The notes: generated by a model from the letters alone, not told the origin. A stretch of DNA of 14,380 nucleotides from an uncultured Corynebacterium sp. (GCA_943914465.1 CALUCD010000020.1:1-14380), one strand, 5' to 3'. Shown: positions 6,632 to 12,993, counted from the first letter of the stretch. Made by a program: numbers and translations.

Positions 6632-7225
6632 CTCACCCTGCTCACCGCCACATGTCTTGCGGTGAGCGGCTGCGGCACGTCGAGCAGTTCTGATGCGTCT
6701 GATGCACCCGAAGCATCTGGCTCAGCGTCGGCAGACAACGCCGCCACAGCAACCGACGAAGCGCAGCCAGCACCAGCACCAGCACCGTTGCCATTTGATG
6801 CGCTGCCGGTTACAGACCGTAACGATTGGGTCGGCTGCCCCTACCTGGATACACAGTTCGTTGCGGAAACCAATGGGCAGAAAGTCACCGGTGTGGGTAT
6901 TGATGAGCGGTTTGATCCTCCCGCCTGCCAGTTCTGGTCGTACCCGGAGGAGCCGCAGCTGACGGTGATTGTGCGCCGCACCGCCTCCCCGCAAGAGGCG
7001 ATGGAGGTGGTGGACTGGGCAGCCCCGGTGGATGTCACCGCACCGGCAGATGAGCCGGAGGGGTGGAACGGGGGCCGCCACGGGGGCGGTGAGGTGCCCG
7101 GCCGCATTGGCGCAGCGTATGCCGTGGCCAGCGGCCCGATAGCGGTGGTGGTGTTTACGAACCAGGACGAGTCAGTTAAAGCACAGCTGATTGCGGAGCA
7201 CGTTATCGCTACCCTGGGGTTGTGA
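6617..7225 (+). CDS. Secreted lipoprotein, DUF2020-like
   Basis: This 202-residue protein has a type II signal peptide: MRLR, a hydrophobic core, and lipobox LAVSGC with the lipidated cysteine at C19. A Ser/Ala/Asp-rich linker with APAPAP follows (~20-58), then a compact domain (~60-202). That domain contains WVGCPYLDTQFV, FDPPACQFWSYPEEP and a glycine-rich GGRHGGGEVPG, with two cysteines that could form a disulfide. It resembles, from memory, the corynebacterial DUF2020 family of unknown function. It should sit on the outer face of the plasma membrane. The start is fixed by the signal peptide beginning right at the ATG. It is divergent from the kinase gene with touching starts and overlaps the next gene by 4 bases (GTGA), implying translational coupling with the Nudix-LOG gene. 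Confidence 0.82.
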   Translation: MRLRVLTLLTATCLAVSGCGTSSSSDASDAPEASGSASADNAATATDEAQPAPAPAPLPFDALPVTDRNDWVGCPYLDTQFVAETNGQKVTGVGIDERFDPPACQFWSYPEEPQLTVIVRRTASPQEAMEVVDWAAPVDVTAPADEPEGWNGGRHGGGEVPGRIGAAYAVASGPIAVVVFTNQDESVKAQLIAEHVIATLGL

Positions 7226-8247
7226 GCGACACCGGCAGCGATACCGCAAACGACACCACCAGCCCGTCGAGCGCGGGAACGATCAACGTCGCCGCCGTAG
7301 TCATCCGCAATACGGCGGGTGAGGTCCTGTGCGTGCGCAAGCATTCCAGCCCGCGGTTTCAGCTTCCTGGTGGCAAACCAGAACCAGGTGAATCCATGGC
7401 GGCGACCGCGGTGCGCGAAACGGCTGAAGAGGTCGGTGTCGTCCTGCACGGCGACAACCTAGGCTTTCTCGGCCGGTTCTCAGCGGAGGCGTCAAATGAA
7501 CCGGGCCACACCGTGACCTCTGCGGTGTTTACCGCGCCCGCACTTCCCACCGGCCCGGATAGCCAAACCCCTTCCCCGGCAGCGGAGATTGCAGAGATCG
7601 CCTGGATCCACCCCACCAATCCGCGCGGCTACGAGCTCGCGCCCCTGTTGGCCACCAGGATTTTTCCTGCCCTTGCGCCGCGGCAGTTGGGCGCTGTGAC
7701 CGTGTTCGCTGGCGCGCGTGATAGCACCGACCCAGCTACGGCGGAGCTTGCAGTGGCGCTCGGAGAAGCCTTGGCGCGCGACGGCATCACGCTCATCTAC
7801 GGGGGCTCGAAGTTGGGGGTGATGGGGCAGATTGCACACGGGGCGTCGACACGCGGCGGCGAGGTCATCGGCGTGCTTACCACCCACCTCGCGAATTACG
7901 AGCTGAAGTACGACGCGCTGACCAAGCTTGAGGTGGTGGGCACCATGGCTGAGCGCAAGGCGCACATGAGCCAGCTTTGCGACGCCTTCGTTGCCCTCCC
8001 CGGCGGTGTCGGCACCCTCGATGAACTTTTTGACGAATGGACCAACCAACAGCTTGGCCTTCACGCCAAACCCATTGGCCTGCTCGGGCGCGACTTTTGG
8101 GCTCCGCTCGTGGCCATGGTCGATCACATGGTGGAATACGGATTTGTCCGTGCGACGGATCGGGAGCACCTGGTGGTGGCTGATGACCCGGACGAGCTGC
8201 TCACCCGTCTTCGCGAGTGGGTACCGCCCGTGCCGCGCTGGATCTAA
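7222..8247 (+). CDS. Nudix hydrolase - LOG-family phosphoribohydrolase fusion
   Basis: This 341-residue protein has two enzymatic domains. Residues ~20-148 are a Nudix hydrolase with a Nudix box G51-x5-E57-x7-R65-E66-x2-E69-E70-x-G72-V73, which hydrolyses nucleoside diphosphate-linked compounds. Residues ~157-341 are a LOG (TIGR00730, formerly 'lysine decarboxylase') domain with YGGSKLGVMG (193-202), the conserved AERKAHM (243-249) and PGGVGTLDE (260-268, catalytic E268). LOG enzymes cut nucleoside 5'-monophosphates into base and ribose 5-phosphate. I infer a two-step nucleotide-cleaning enzyme: di- or triphosphate to monophosphate, then to free base. It starts at GTG 7222 inside the lipoprotein stop; a GGGG just upstream gives a weak ribosome site. 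Some corynebacteria may share the fusion; the true substrate is unknown. Confidence 0.88.
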   Translation: MSDTGSDTANDTTSPSSAGTINVAAVVIRNTAGEVLCVRKHSSPRFQLPGGKPEPGESMAATAVRETAEEVGVVLHGDNLGFLGRFSAEASNEPGHTVTSAVFTAPALPTGPDSQTPSPAAEIAEIAWIHPTNPRGYELAPLLATRIFPALAPRQLGAVTVFAGARDSTDPATAELAVALGEALARDGITLIYGGSKLGVMGQIAHGASTRGGEVIGVLTTHLANYELKYDALTKLEVVGTMAERKAHMSQLCDAFVALPGGVGTLDELFDEWTNQQLGLHAKPIGLLGRDFWAPLVAMVDHMVEYGFVRATDREHLVVADDPDELLTRLREWVPPVPRWI

Positions 8248-8263
8248 ACAGCCGGATCTAAAC
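8240..8263 (+). repeat. Short direct repeat at the convergent stop codons
   Basis: GGATCTAAAC occurs at 8240-8249 and again at 8254-8263. The first copy carries the TAA of the Nudix-LOG gene and the second carries, on the minus strand, the TAG of the 50-residue protein. Probably a small local duplication between the two genes. Confidence 0.6.
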
Positions 8264-8410
8264 CGCGACGTCGCTATAAGGCATCAATGACGACACCCAC
8301 GGAAACACCACTTCCATCAGCAGGAAGAACGCTGCCACCAGGATGAGGAGCGTGATCAGCCACTTCACCGCCGGGGGCCCGGGCAGCTTGCGCCAGAGTG
8401 CTGCGTACAT
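8258..8410 (-). CDS. 50-residue single-pass membrane protein next to the sortase
   Basis: The sequence is MYAALWRKLPGPPAVKW, one hydrophobic segment (~18-38), then MEVVFPWVSSLMPYSDVAV. AAGGAGAG lies 8 bases before ATG 8410, an excellent ribosome site. Short proteins of the form M-Y-x-x-L-W-R-x-L-P-G-P...FPW...MP(F/Y)xDVxV are, from memory, widespread in mycobacteria and corynebacteria beside class E sortase genes. It follows the sortase gene on the same strand after 52 bases, so they are probably cotranscribed. Orientation is predicted with the basic N terminus inside. No function is known; a sortase accessory role is inference from position. It ends 10 bases from the convergent Nudix-LOG gene. 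Confidence 0.85.
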   Translation of the reverse strand: MYAALWRKLPGPPAVKWLITLLILVAAFFLLMEVVFPWVSSLMPYSDVAV

Positions 8411-8462
8411 CGCGTGTGTCTCTCCTTATCCGTTAAGCCGGCATTACTTAAGCCGACATCCC

Positions 8463-9359
8463 TCAGCTGGCTTCCGTCAGCGCCGCAGGGGGTGCGCCAC
8501 CGTCGGCGGTTTTCGGCGTCACCTCAGTTTGAATTGCGTGGATGATCATGCGCTCCGCGTTGGAGAACTGCGGATGGCAGGTGGTCAATGTGATCATGCC
8601 CGCGAGCCCTTCAGCCACTTCTGTCGAGGGGGATTCGGGCATCGGGTTGATCACGTTGACATCGCCAGGCAGGGTGATATGGCGACCAAGAACGCCTGCG
8701 TAATCGCCGTCGGCGACCCGGTCAATCAGCGGCGGCGGCAGGCACGGTTCCGCCTCCGCGCGGCGCTGGGGTGCGCCCGCCTCCATCGGCAGCACCCGGT
8801 AGGTCACCCATGATGAGCGGGTTTCCACCACAATCGCATCGCAGGCGTGAAGCGCGCCGAGGTCATTGAACGGCGCGCCTTTGCCCACTCTGTGGCCGGC
8901 CACGGCGAAGTTGCCAGGCTCGCCCGGCATCTGGGTATCCGGGTAGCGCCCCGGCCCGGCGAGTAGCGCCTCCTCATCGACGCCTTCAACAATGGCGAAG
9001 ACGTAATCCGGGCCGAACGCGGGGATGAACATCCGCGCAAATGCATCGCCTGGTGCAGGTAGACGGCGCTCGCGGGGGTTAATCCACGGGTCCTCGCCGT
9101 CGTGCCACCGCTGTTCAAGGTTGGCCTGGGCGTCATCCTGTAGCCGCCCGGAGGCGATGTTTGTCCAAAACGATTCGTAAAACGCGAACAGCAAGAGCAA
9201 CGCCCCGGCGGTGAGCAGCAATTCGCCAATCACCTGCGTCGCGGTTGGCCGCTGGGGCGCGCGGCCCACCCCGTGCACCCCATCAGGTCCGTACGTTGCG
9301 TACGCGCTGCCTGCCTCCACGCGCCCGGGAGGTTGGCGACGAGTACCGGATATGGACAT
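8463..9359 (-). CDS. srtF: Class E sortase, probable housekeeping SrtF
   Basis: This 298-residue transpeptidase has a polar N terminus (1-42), a membrane anchor (~43-62) and an extracytoplasmic sortase domain (~105-285). The catalytic triad is visible: H156 (AVAGHRVGKG), C261 (TLTTCHPQFSN) and R270 (NAERMII). TLTTC and the overall size fit class E, which in actinobacteria joins LAxTG-type proteins to the cell wall; in corynebacteria the housekeeping enzyme SrtF also attaches finished pili to the wall. No sortase substrate or pilin gene is present here, consistent with a housekeeping role. ATG 9359 has no ribosome site but TAATAT lies 6 bases upstream (minus strand, 9371-9366), so the message is probably leaderless. 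The gene is divergent from yidC and followed by the 50-residue membrane protein. The symbol rests on class and recalled synteny with hrrSA. Confidence 0.88.
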   Translation of the reverse strand: MSISGTRRQPPGRVEAGSAYATYGPDGVHGVGRAPQRPTATQVIGELLLTAGALLLLFAFYESFWTNIASGRLQDDAQANLEQRWHDGEDPWINPRERRLPAPGDAFARMFIPAFGPDYVFAIVEGVDEEALLAGPGRYPDTQMPGEPGNFAVAGHRVGKGAPFNDLGALHACDAIVVETRSSWVTYRVLPMEAGAPQRRAEAEPCLPPPLIDRVADGDYAGVLGRHITLPGDVNVINPMPESPSTEVAEGLAGMITLTTCHPQFSNAERMIIHAIQTEVTPKTADGGAPPAALTEAS

Positions 9360-9363
9360 GGCC

Positions 9364-9371
9364 TAATATTA
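9364..9371. promoter_or_regulatory. Shared palindromic -10 box of srtF-like and yidC genes
   Basis: The perfect palindrome TAATATTA provides a TAATAT -10 on both strands. On the plus strand 8 bases separate it from ATG 9378 (yidC); on the minus strand 6 bases separate it from ATG 9359 (sortase). Only 18 bases lie between the two start codons, with no ribosome-binding site for either. Both messages are therefore predicted leaderless and the two polymerases cannot occupy the site together. No clear -35 is seen on either side. Confidence 0.65.
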
Positions 9372-9377
9372 ACCCAC

Positions 9378-10541
9378 ATGCTGGAGGTACTTGTCTACCC
9401 CGTCTCCGCCGTGATGAAGGCCTGGCACTGGCTGCTTGCAGACATCTTCACCGCCCCCACCAACACTGCTTGGGTGGCCACCGTTATTTTGCTCGTGCTT
9501 ACCGTTCGCGGCATGATCGCCCCGTTTGCGTGGCAAACCTACAAGACCGCACGAGCCACCTTCCTCATGCGCCCGCACCTGCACGAGGTGAAGGAGCAAT
9601 ACGGCACGGCCGTCACACCTGAGGCTCTACGCGCCGAGGACGAGGCACGCAAAAAGATCCACAAGGAATACGGATACAACCCGTTCGCGGCCTGCGTGCC
9701 CGCGTTGATTCAAGTGCCAGTCTTTCTCGGGCTCTACCGCCTTTTATTTTGGATGGCGGTGCCAGGTACTGCGGCAGGCCAAAACATCGGCATCCTGGGG
9801 GCAGAGGAAATCGCAGGCTTTCGCGCAGCAACTCTTGCCGGCGTGCCGCTTCCGGCCTATGTCGCGATGACCCCTGAACAGTTCGCATTCCTGGGCACAT
9901 CGCTTGCCAGCGTTCGCTCGCTTGCCATCCCCTTAATCATCGCCGCGATTGTGTTCACCTCGCTGAACCTCCTCATCAGCCAACTGCGCAACCGCTCCAC
10001 CCTGGAATGGGAACACACTGTTAGCCGCCGGGCCTACTACCTGATGTACTGGGCCATACCGATTGTCGCCGTCGCGCTCGGCGTTGCCGGCTTGACCGGG
10101 CTGGTGCCGATCGCGCTCCTGCTGTACTGGGTGGTCAACAACCTGTTCACCTTCACCCAAACCGCGCTGTTTTGGTTCTTGATCGTGCGGCGCTACCCGG
10201 CCGATGAGCTCCACCGCAGTTTCCAGGCCGACGCGCTGGCTGAGGCGATCAGGCGGCGTCGACAAGCAACTGCTCGAAAACGCAGCCTGCGAACCAAACG
10301 GCTCGAAGCGCTCAGCCACCCCACGAGCATGCGTGAGGTGCGTCGCGCAGTCCGCGGACAGAAACAGGCATGGAAAGATGAGCAGGCGCAGCGCAAAGCG
10401 GCGGACCAGGAGCTGGCGAAGCAGCGCAGCGAGGCGCGAAAAATACTTCAACGCGAACGAGCTGCCGAGCGTGCCGCCGCGCGCAAATTCGCCCCCCGCA
10501 ACGCCGGCTCGCGCACAACGGCGGGTGAAAAGCGAGGCTAG
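9378..10541 (+). CDS. yidC: YidC/Oxa1-family membrane protein insertase (probable second copy)
   Basis: This 387-residue protein inserts and folds membrane proteins, alone or with SecYEG. The conserved hydrophilic-groove arginine is R44 (LTVRGMIAPF) in the first conserved helix. The helical cytoplasmic hairpin follows (~60-100: KTARATFLMRPHLHEVKEQY, then ARKKIHKEYGYNPFAACVPA), then YidC-type motifs PALIQVPVFLGLYRLL and LLLYWVVNNLFTFTQT. Residues ~285-387 are a highly basic Arg/Lys/Gln coiled-coil tail, longer than usual, which may contact ribosomes. Corynebacteria usually have another YidC next to rpmH-rnpA; none of those genes is here, so this is likely the paralogue. ATG 9378 fits a leaderless transcript. 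The stop overlaps that of the TetR gene by 4 bases. Confidence 0.88.
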   Translation: MLEVLVYPVSAVMKAWHWLLADIFTAPTNTAWVATVILLVLTVRGMIAPFAWQTYKTARATFLMRPHLHEVKEQYGTAVTPEALRAEDEARKKIHKEYGYNPFAACVPALIQVPVFLGLYRLLFWMAVPGTAAGQNIGILGAEEIAGFRAATLAGVPLPAYVAMTPEQFAFLGTSLASVRSLAIPLIIAAIVFTSLNLLISQLRNRSTLEWEHTVSRRAYYLMYWAIPIVAVALGVAGLTGLVPIALLLYWVVNNLFTFTQTALFWFLIVRRYPADELHRSFQADALAEAIRRRRQATARKRSLRTKRLEALSHPTSMREVRRAVRGQKQAWKDEQAQRKAADQELAKQRSEARKILQRERAAERAAARKFAPRNAGSRTTAGEKRG

Positions 10542-11182
10542 ATGCAGTAATCGGCCGGTGGCGCACCGAGCGAAGTTTTCGCTAATTGACGCGCCGTTTC
10601 CAACGGCCCCACGCTTCGGGTAAACCGTGCACCCGCTAACCCACCGTCAAGGAAGATCAGCATCTCGTCGGCTTGGCCGCTGGAGTCATACCCGTTTTTC
10701 TCGCTAAGCAGCTCTGCCATCGTGGCGTGCATCCAGCGCCTGTGATTCAAGGCTGTTTCCACGATGCGGCGTTCTGAGTCCGTCTCCGGGCGTGGGTACT
10801 CAGTCGCGGCGTTGAAGAACGGTGAGCCACGGAAATTCTTCTCCGGCTCCTCCTCAATAGCCATATCGAAAAAGGCCAGCACCTTGCCGTCTACATCCAC
10901 ACCGCTGCGGGTGCGTGCCGCCCAACGCTGACGGTATTCGTCGTCGAGGCGCTCCAGGTAGGCCACAACCAGGTTGTCTTTTGAGCCGAGTAGCGAATAC
11001 AGCGACGCCTTGGCCACATCCGCCTCACGCAGTACGCGATCAATGCCGATGACGCGGATGCCTTCCTCGTTGAACAGCTTGGTCGCTGCATCGAGCAGGC
11101 GTTCACGAGGGCTCGGACGGTTACGGCGGCGTGCGCTTGCTTTCTTCTTGCCGGAGGTTGATTCAGGGGCGGACACTGACAC
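10538..11182 (-). CDS. TetR-family transcriptional regulator
   Basis: This 214-residue repressor-type protein has a Ser/Lys/Arg-rich N-terminal extension (1-25) followed by a TetR HTH at ~28-75 (LLDAATKLFNEEGIRVIGID, then ADVAKASLYSLLGSKDNLV, matching the usual T-x-x-x-x-Y-x-x-F-x-x-K-x-x-L pattern with L64 for F). The rest is a helical ligand-binding/dimer domain with no assigned ligand. GTG 11182 has AGGAGG 5 bases upstream; a second GTG two codons later is the alternative. A 20-bp operator-like palindrome overlaps its promoter, so it very likely represses itself. The only neighbour in reach is convergent yidC, so its other targets, if any, are elsewhere. Confidence 0.88.
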   Translation of the reverse strand: MSVSAPESTSGKKKASARRRNRPSPRERLLDAATKLFNEEGIRVIGIDRVLREADVAKASLYSLLGSKDNLVVAYLERLDDEYRQRWAARTRSGVDVDGKVLAFFDMAIEEEPEKNFRGSPFFNAATEYPRPETDSERRIVETALNHRRWMHATMAELLSEKNGYDSSGQADEMLIFLDGGLAGARFTRSVGPLETARQLAKTSLGAPPADYCI

Positions 11183-11200
11183 CCACGCCTCCTTTACTAC

Positions 11201-11225
11201 TAGACAAACCGGTAGGTCTATCCTA
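11201..11225 (-). promoter_or_regulatory. TetR operator palindrome and -10 box of the tetR gene
   Basis: TAGAC-AA-ACCGGT-AG-GTCTA (11201-11220) is a 20-bp palindrome broken only at the AA/AG pairs. On the minus strand TAGGAT (11225-11220) is a consensus -10 box directly abutting it, so bound protein would cover the transcription start. The ribosome site of the tetR gene lies between the operator and GTG 11182. Operators of this size next to their own TetR gene normally mediate autoregulation. Confidence 0.75.
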
Positions 11226-11281
11226 GCGTGCTATCAGATGGTTGGGGGTTGGATGGTCGATAGTGCCCCGGCGTGCTGGAT
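11226..11281. other. Spacer between tetR promoter and glsB-like terminator
   Basis: These 56 bases contain no gene or clear motif. They would hold the -35 region of the minus-strand tetR promoter and the end of the minus-strand glsB-like transcript. Confidence 0.4.
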
Positions 11282-11341
11282 AAAAAATCCTCCCACCTCG
11301 TGGTGCTTAAGGCAGAGCTTAAGACCACGAAGCGGGAGGAT
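11281..11341 (-). terminator. Long rho-independent terminator of the glsB-like gene
   Basis: Three perfect stem segments stack: ATCCTCCC/GGGAGGAT (11287-11294 with 11334-11341), CGTGGT/ACCACG (11299-11304 with 11324-11329) and CTTAAG/CTTAAG (11306-11311 with 11318-11323), around a 6-base loop. A 4x4 internal loop and one bulged base interrupt it. On the minus strand it is followed by TTTTTTA (11287-11281). It starts 19 bases after the glsB-like stop codon. With 20 base pairs it is unusually long for a terminator. Confidence 0.85.
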
Positions 11342-11359
11342 ACGCGGTGACCGGAGGCG

Positions 11360-11629
11360 TTAGCGCCGGCGGCCAGTCACGAGGTTGACAATCCAAAGGA
11401 GAATGACGGCACCCAGCAAGCAGGTGAGGAAGCTGAAGATCCAGCCGCCGCCAGCGACGTCAAAGCCGACCAAGGTGAGCAGCCAGCCGCCAAGGAGACC
11501 GCCGATGATGCCGACGATGATGTTGAGGCCAATGCCCATCTGGGCGTCACGCTTCTGCAACATCGACGCAACCCAGCCGGCAAGGCCGCCAAGTACAATC
11601 CAGCCGATGAAACCGAGGGTTGGAGTCAT
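11360..11629 (-). CDS. GlsB/YeaQ/YmgE-family stress-response membrane protein
   Basis: This 89-residue protein has three hydrophobic segments and belongs to the transglycosylase-associated (PF04226) family: FIGWIVLGGLAGWVASML, then the polar KRDAQMGIGLNIIVGIIGGL, then GGGWIFSFLTCLLGAVILLW and a basic end GRRR. Glycine-rich G-x-x-x-G helices are typical. Related genes are induced by stress (GlsB of enterococci, YeaQ/YmgE of E. coli), but the biochemical role is unknown. ATG 11629 has AAAGGAA about 7 bases upstream; an upstream in-frame start would add 10 residues outside the family. It is transcribed alone, ends in a strong terminator, and its neighbour upstream is a universal stress protein on the same strand. 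Confidence 0.88.
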   Translation of the reverse strand: MTPTLGFIGWIVLGGLAGWVASMLQKRDAQMGIGLNIIVGIIGGLLGGWLLTLVGFDVAGGGWIFSFLTCLLGAVILLWIVNLVTGRRR

Positions 11630-11884
11630 AGGAAAATTCCTTTCATAGTTAACTGTCATTTTCCTCTGCCTATTATGCCTGAGAGGAAGGCAGTGAGCCA
11701 GACGGCAATGATAGTAATTTGTCTAGTAAAACAACACTTATGCAAATCCACTGTACATCGGATTTGCTAGTTTGCAGGTAACCCGGGATAAACACGCGCT
11801 GCAAGGCTGCACCGCAGCCGGTCAAATTGACAGTGTGCACGCCCCGAATAGCGTCCCTGATAGACCTTTTCTGTGAATCACCTG
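11630..11884. promoter_or_regulatory. AT-rich gap with three inverted repeats between usp and glsB-like genes
   Basis: No gene is visible. GCAAATCC (11742-11749) and GGATTTGC (11760-11767) form a perfect 8-bp inverted repeat with a 10-base centre. GGCTGC-ACC-GCAGCC (11805-11819) is a small hairpin. GTCAA-A-TTGAC (11821-11831) is a perfect odd palindrome. CATAAT on the minus strand (11677-11672) is a possible -10 for the glsB-like gene. None of the hairpins has a proper T run, so the end of the usp transcript is not obvious. TTTGTCTAGTA (11718-11728) repeats the half-site flank of the tetR operator. Confidence 0.45.
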
Positions 11885-12778
11885 CTAGTCACTGGGTCGG
11901 ACCACCATCATCGGACACGGCGCGGATTGCAACAGCGCCCGCGACGTCGACCCGAGCAACATGCCCTTGAAGCCGCCGCGCCCATGCGAGCCGGTAATCA
12001 GGAGCTGCGCCCCCTCAGCCGCCTCTGTAAGCGCTCGCACCGGACGATCCCGGGTGATGATCTTTCGCACCTGGACATTAGGGTAGGTCTCGGCGAACTC
12101 CTGCAGATAGTTCTCCAGAAGCTCAGACTTCTCCTGCTGCGCGGCTCGCCAGTGCTCATCGCTGATAGAAAAGCCCGCTACAGGTGCCTGCAGCTGCGAG
12201 TCAATCCACGTGTGCACGGCGATGAGCTCACTCCGGCGCGCCTGGGCTTCTTCAAATGCCACTTCTGTCGCGCGACGAGACACCTCAGAGCCATCCACAC
12301 CCACAACAACGGGGCCGTACTTATTGTCCTCGTTGACGTGATTGTCCTCACGGACCACAACGACCGGGCATGAGGCGTGGGAGACCACCGCCCCGGACAC
12401 CGACCCAAGCACCATGCCGGACAGGCCACCAAGGCCGCGCGAACCCATCACAATCATGCCGAATTCGCGCGACATCTCCAGCAGCATGTCAATCGGGGAG
12501 CCCTCGGCCACTGCATGACCGATCTTTAGGTCAGGGCCTACGTTGAGCGCTATCTCACGCGCATCCTCAATCTTGCGCAGTGTTTCACGCTGGAGGTCGT
12601 CATAGAGTTCCTGCGGCGGGACCATTCCCTCCGCGTACAAGAACTGCGGCATGGTGTAACTGGAGGCAAGCCGCAGCGGAACATTACGTTTGACCGCGGT
12701 GTTCGCAGCCCAACGTACCGCATTGTCCGAGGCTGCACTGCCGTCAACGGCAACAACAACGTCATTTTCGCGGGTCAT
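11885..12778 (-). CDS. Tandem universal stress protein (two UspA domains)
   Basis: This 297-residue cytoplasmic protein has two UspA domains (~5-143 and ~155-295). Both keep the ATP-binding loop G-x2-G-x9-G-S: GSRGLGGLSGMVLGS at 112-126 and GSHGRGGFKGMLLGS in the second, as well as the early VDGS motif (11-14 and 161-164). ATP-binding double-Usp proteins in actinobacteria are linked to dormancy, hypoxia and starvation. Start ATG 12778 has AAAGGG upstream. A TAGACT on the minus strand (12822-12817) is a possible -10. The gene lies upstream of the glsB-like gene but 255 bases away, so each probably has its own promoter. Confidence 0.92.
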   Translation of the reverse strand: MTRENDVVVAVDGSAASDNAVRWAANTAVKRNVPLRLASSYTMPQFLYAEGMVPPQELYDDLQRETLRKIEDAREIALNVGPDLKIGHAVAEGSPIDMLLEMSREFGMIVMGSRGLGGLSGMVLGSVSGAVVSHASCPVVVVREDNHVNEDNKYGPVVVGVDGSEVSRRATEVAFEEAQARRSELIAVHTWIDSQLQAPVAGFSISDEHWRAAQQEKSELLENYLQEFAETYPNVQVRKIITRDRPVRALTEAAEGAQLLITGSHGRGGFKGMLLGSTSRALLQSAPCPMMVVRPSD

Positions 12779-12840
12779 GGCATACCCTTTCAGATGAGCG
12801 ACTGGTTATACCCTGAAGTCTACCCGCTCATAGGGGCTGA

Positions 12841-12987
12841 CTACTCCGGCAGTTCCAGGGGTGTCGCCGCATCCGAGTTCGCCGGGTACAGCAATTCATA
12901 CAGTTTCATCAGCGCGTCCAAGATGGTCTTGCCAATGCCATCTTTGAAAAACGCCAAGATTGGTTCAAACAGTGCAGTCAAATCCAT
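12841..12987 (-). CDS. 48-residue amphipathic peptide, PorH-like
   Basis: The peptide runs MDLTALFEPILAFFKDGIG, then KTILDALMKLYELLYPAN, then SDAATPLELPE. Residues 2-34 form an amphipathic helix: hydrophobic L6, F7, I10, L11, F14, I18, I22, L26, L29, L33 on one side and E8, D16, K20, D24, K28, E31 on the other. No signal peptide is present. Tiny acidic helical proteins starting MDL are known in corynebacteria as PorH/PorA, which form channels in the mycolic-acid outer membrane and lack signal peptides; similarity here is of type, not confirmed homology. ATG 12987 has no ribosome site, but TAGATT lies 7 bases upstream (minus strand), so the message would be leaderless. Usp is the next gene on the same strand, 62 bases on. 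Confidence 0.6.
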   Translation of the reverse strand: MDLTALFEPILAFFKDGIGKTILDALMKLYELLYPANSDAATPLELPE

Positions 12988-12993
12988 GGAGGA

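Noticed and set aside
7492..8169. 225-residue minus-strand open frame
   Set aside because: It is antisense to the LOG domain, whose motifs are intact on the plus strand.
11347..11388. Short plus-strand peptide starting at GTG 11347 behind GGGAGGA
   Set aside because: It has 13 codons, no homology, and overlaps the end of the glsB-like gene; the purine run is one arm of the terminator.
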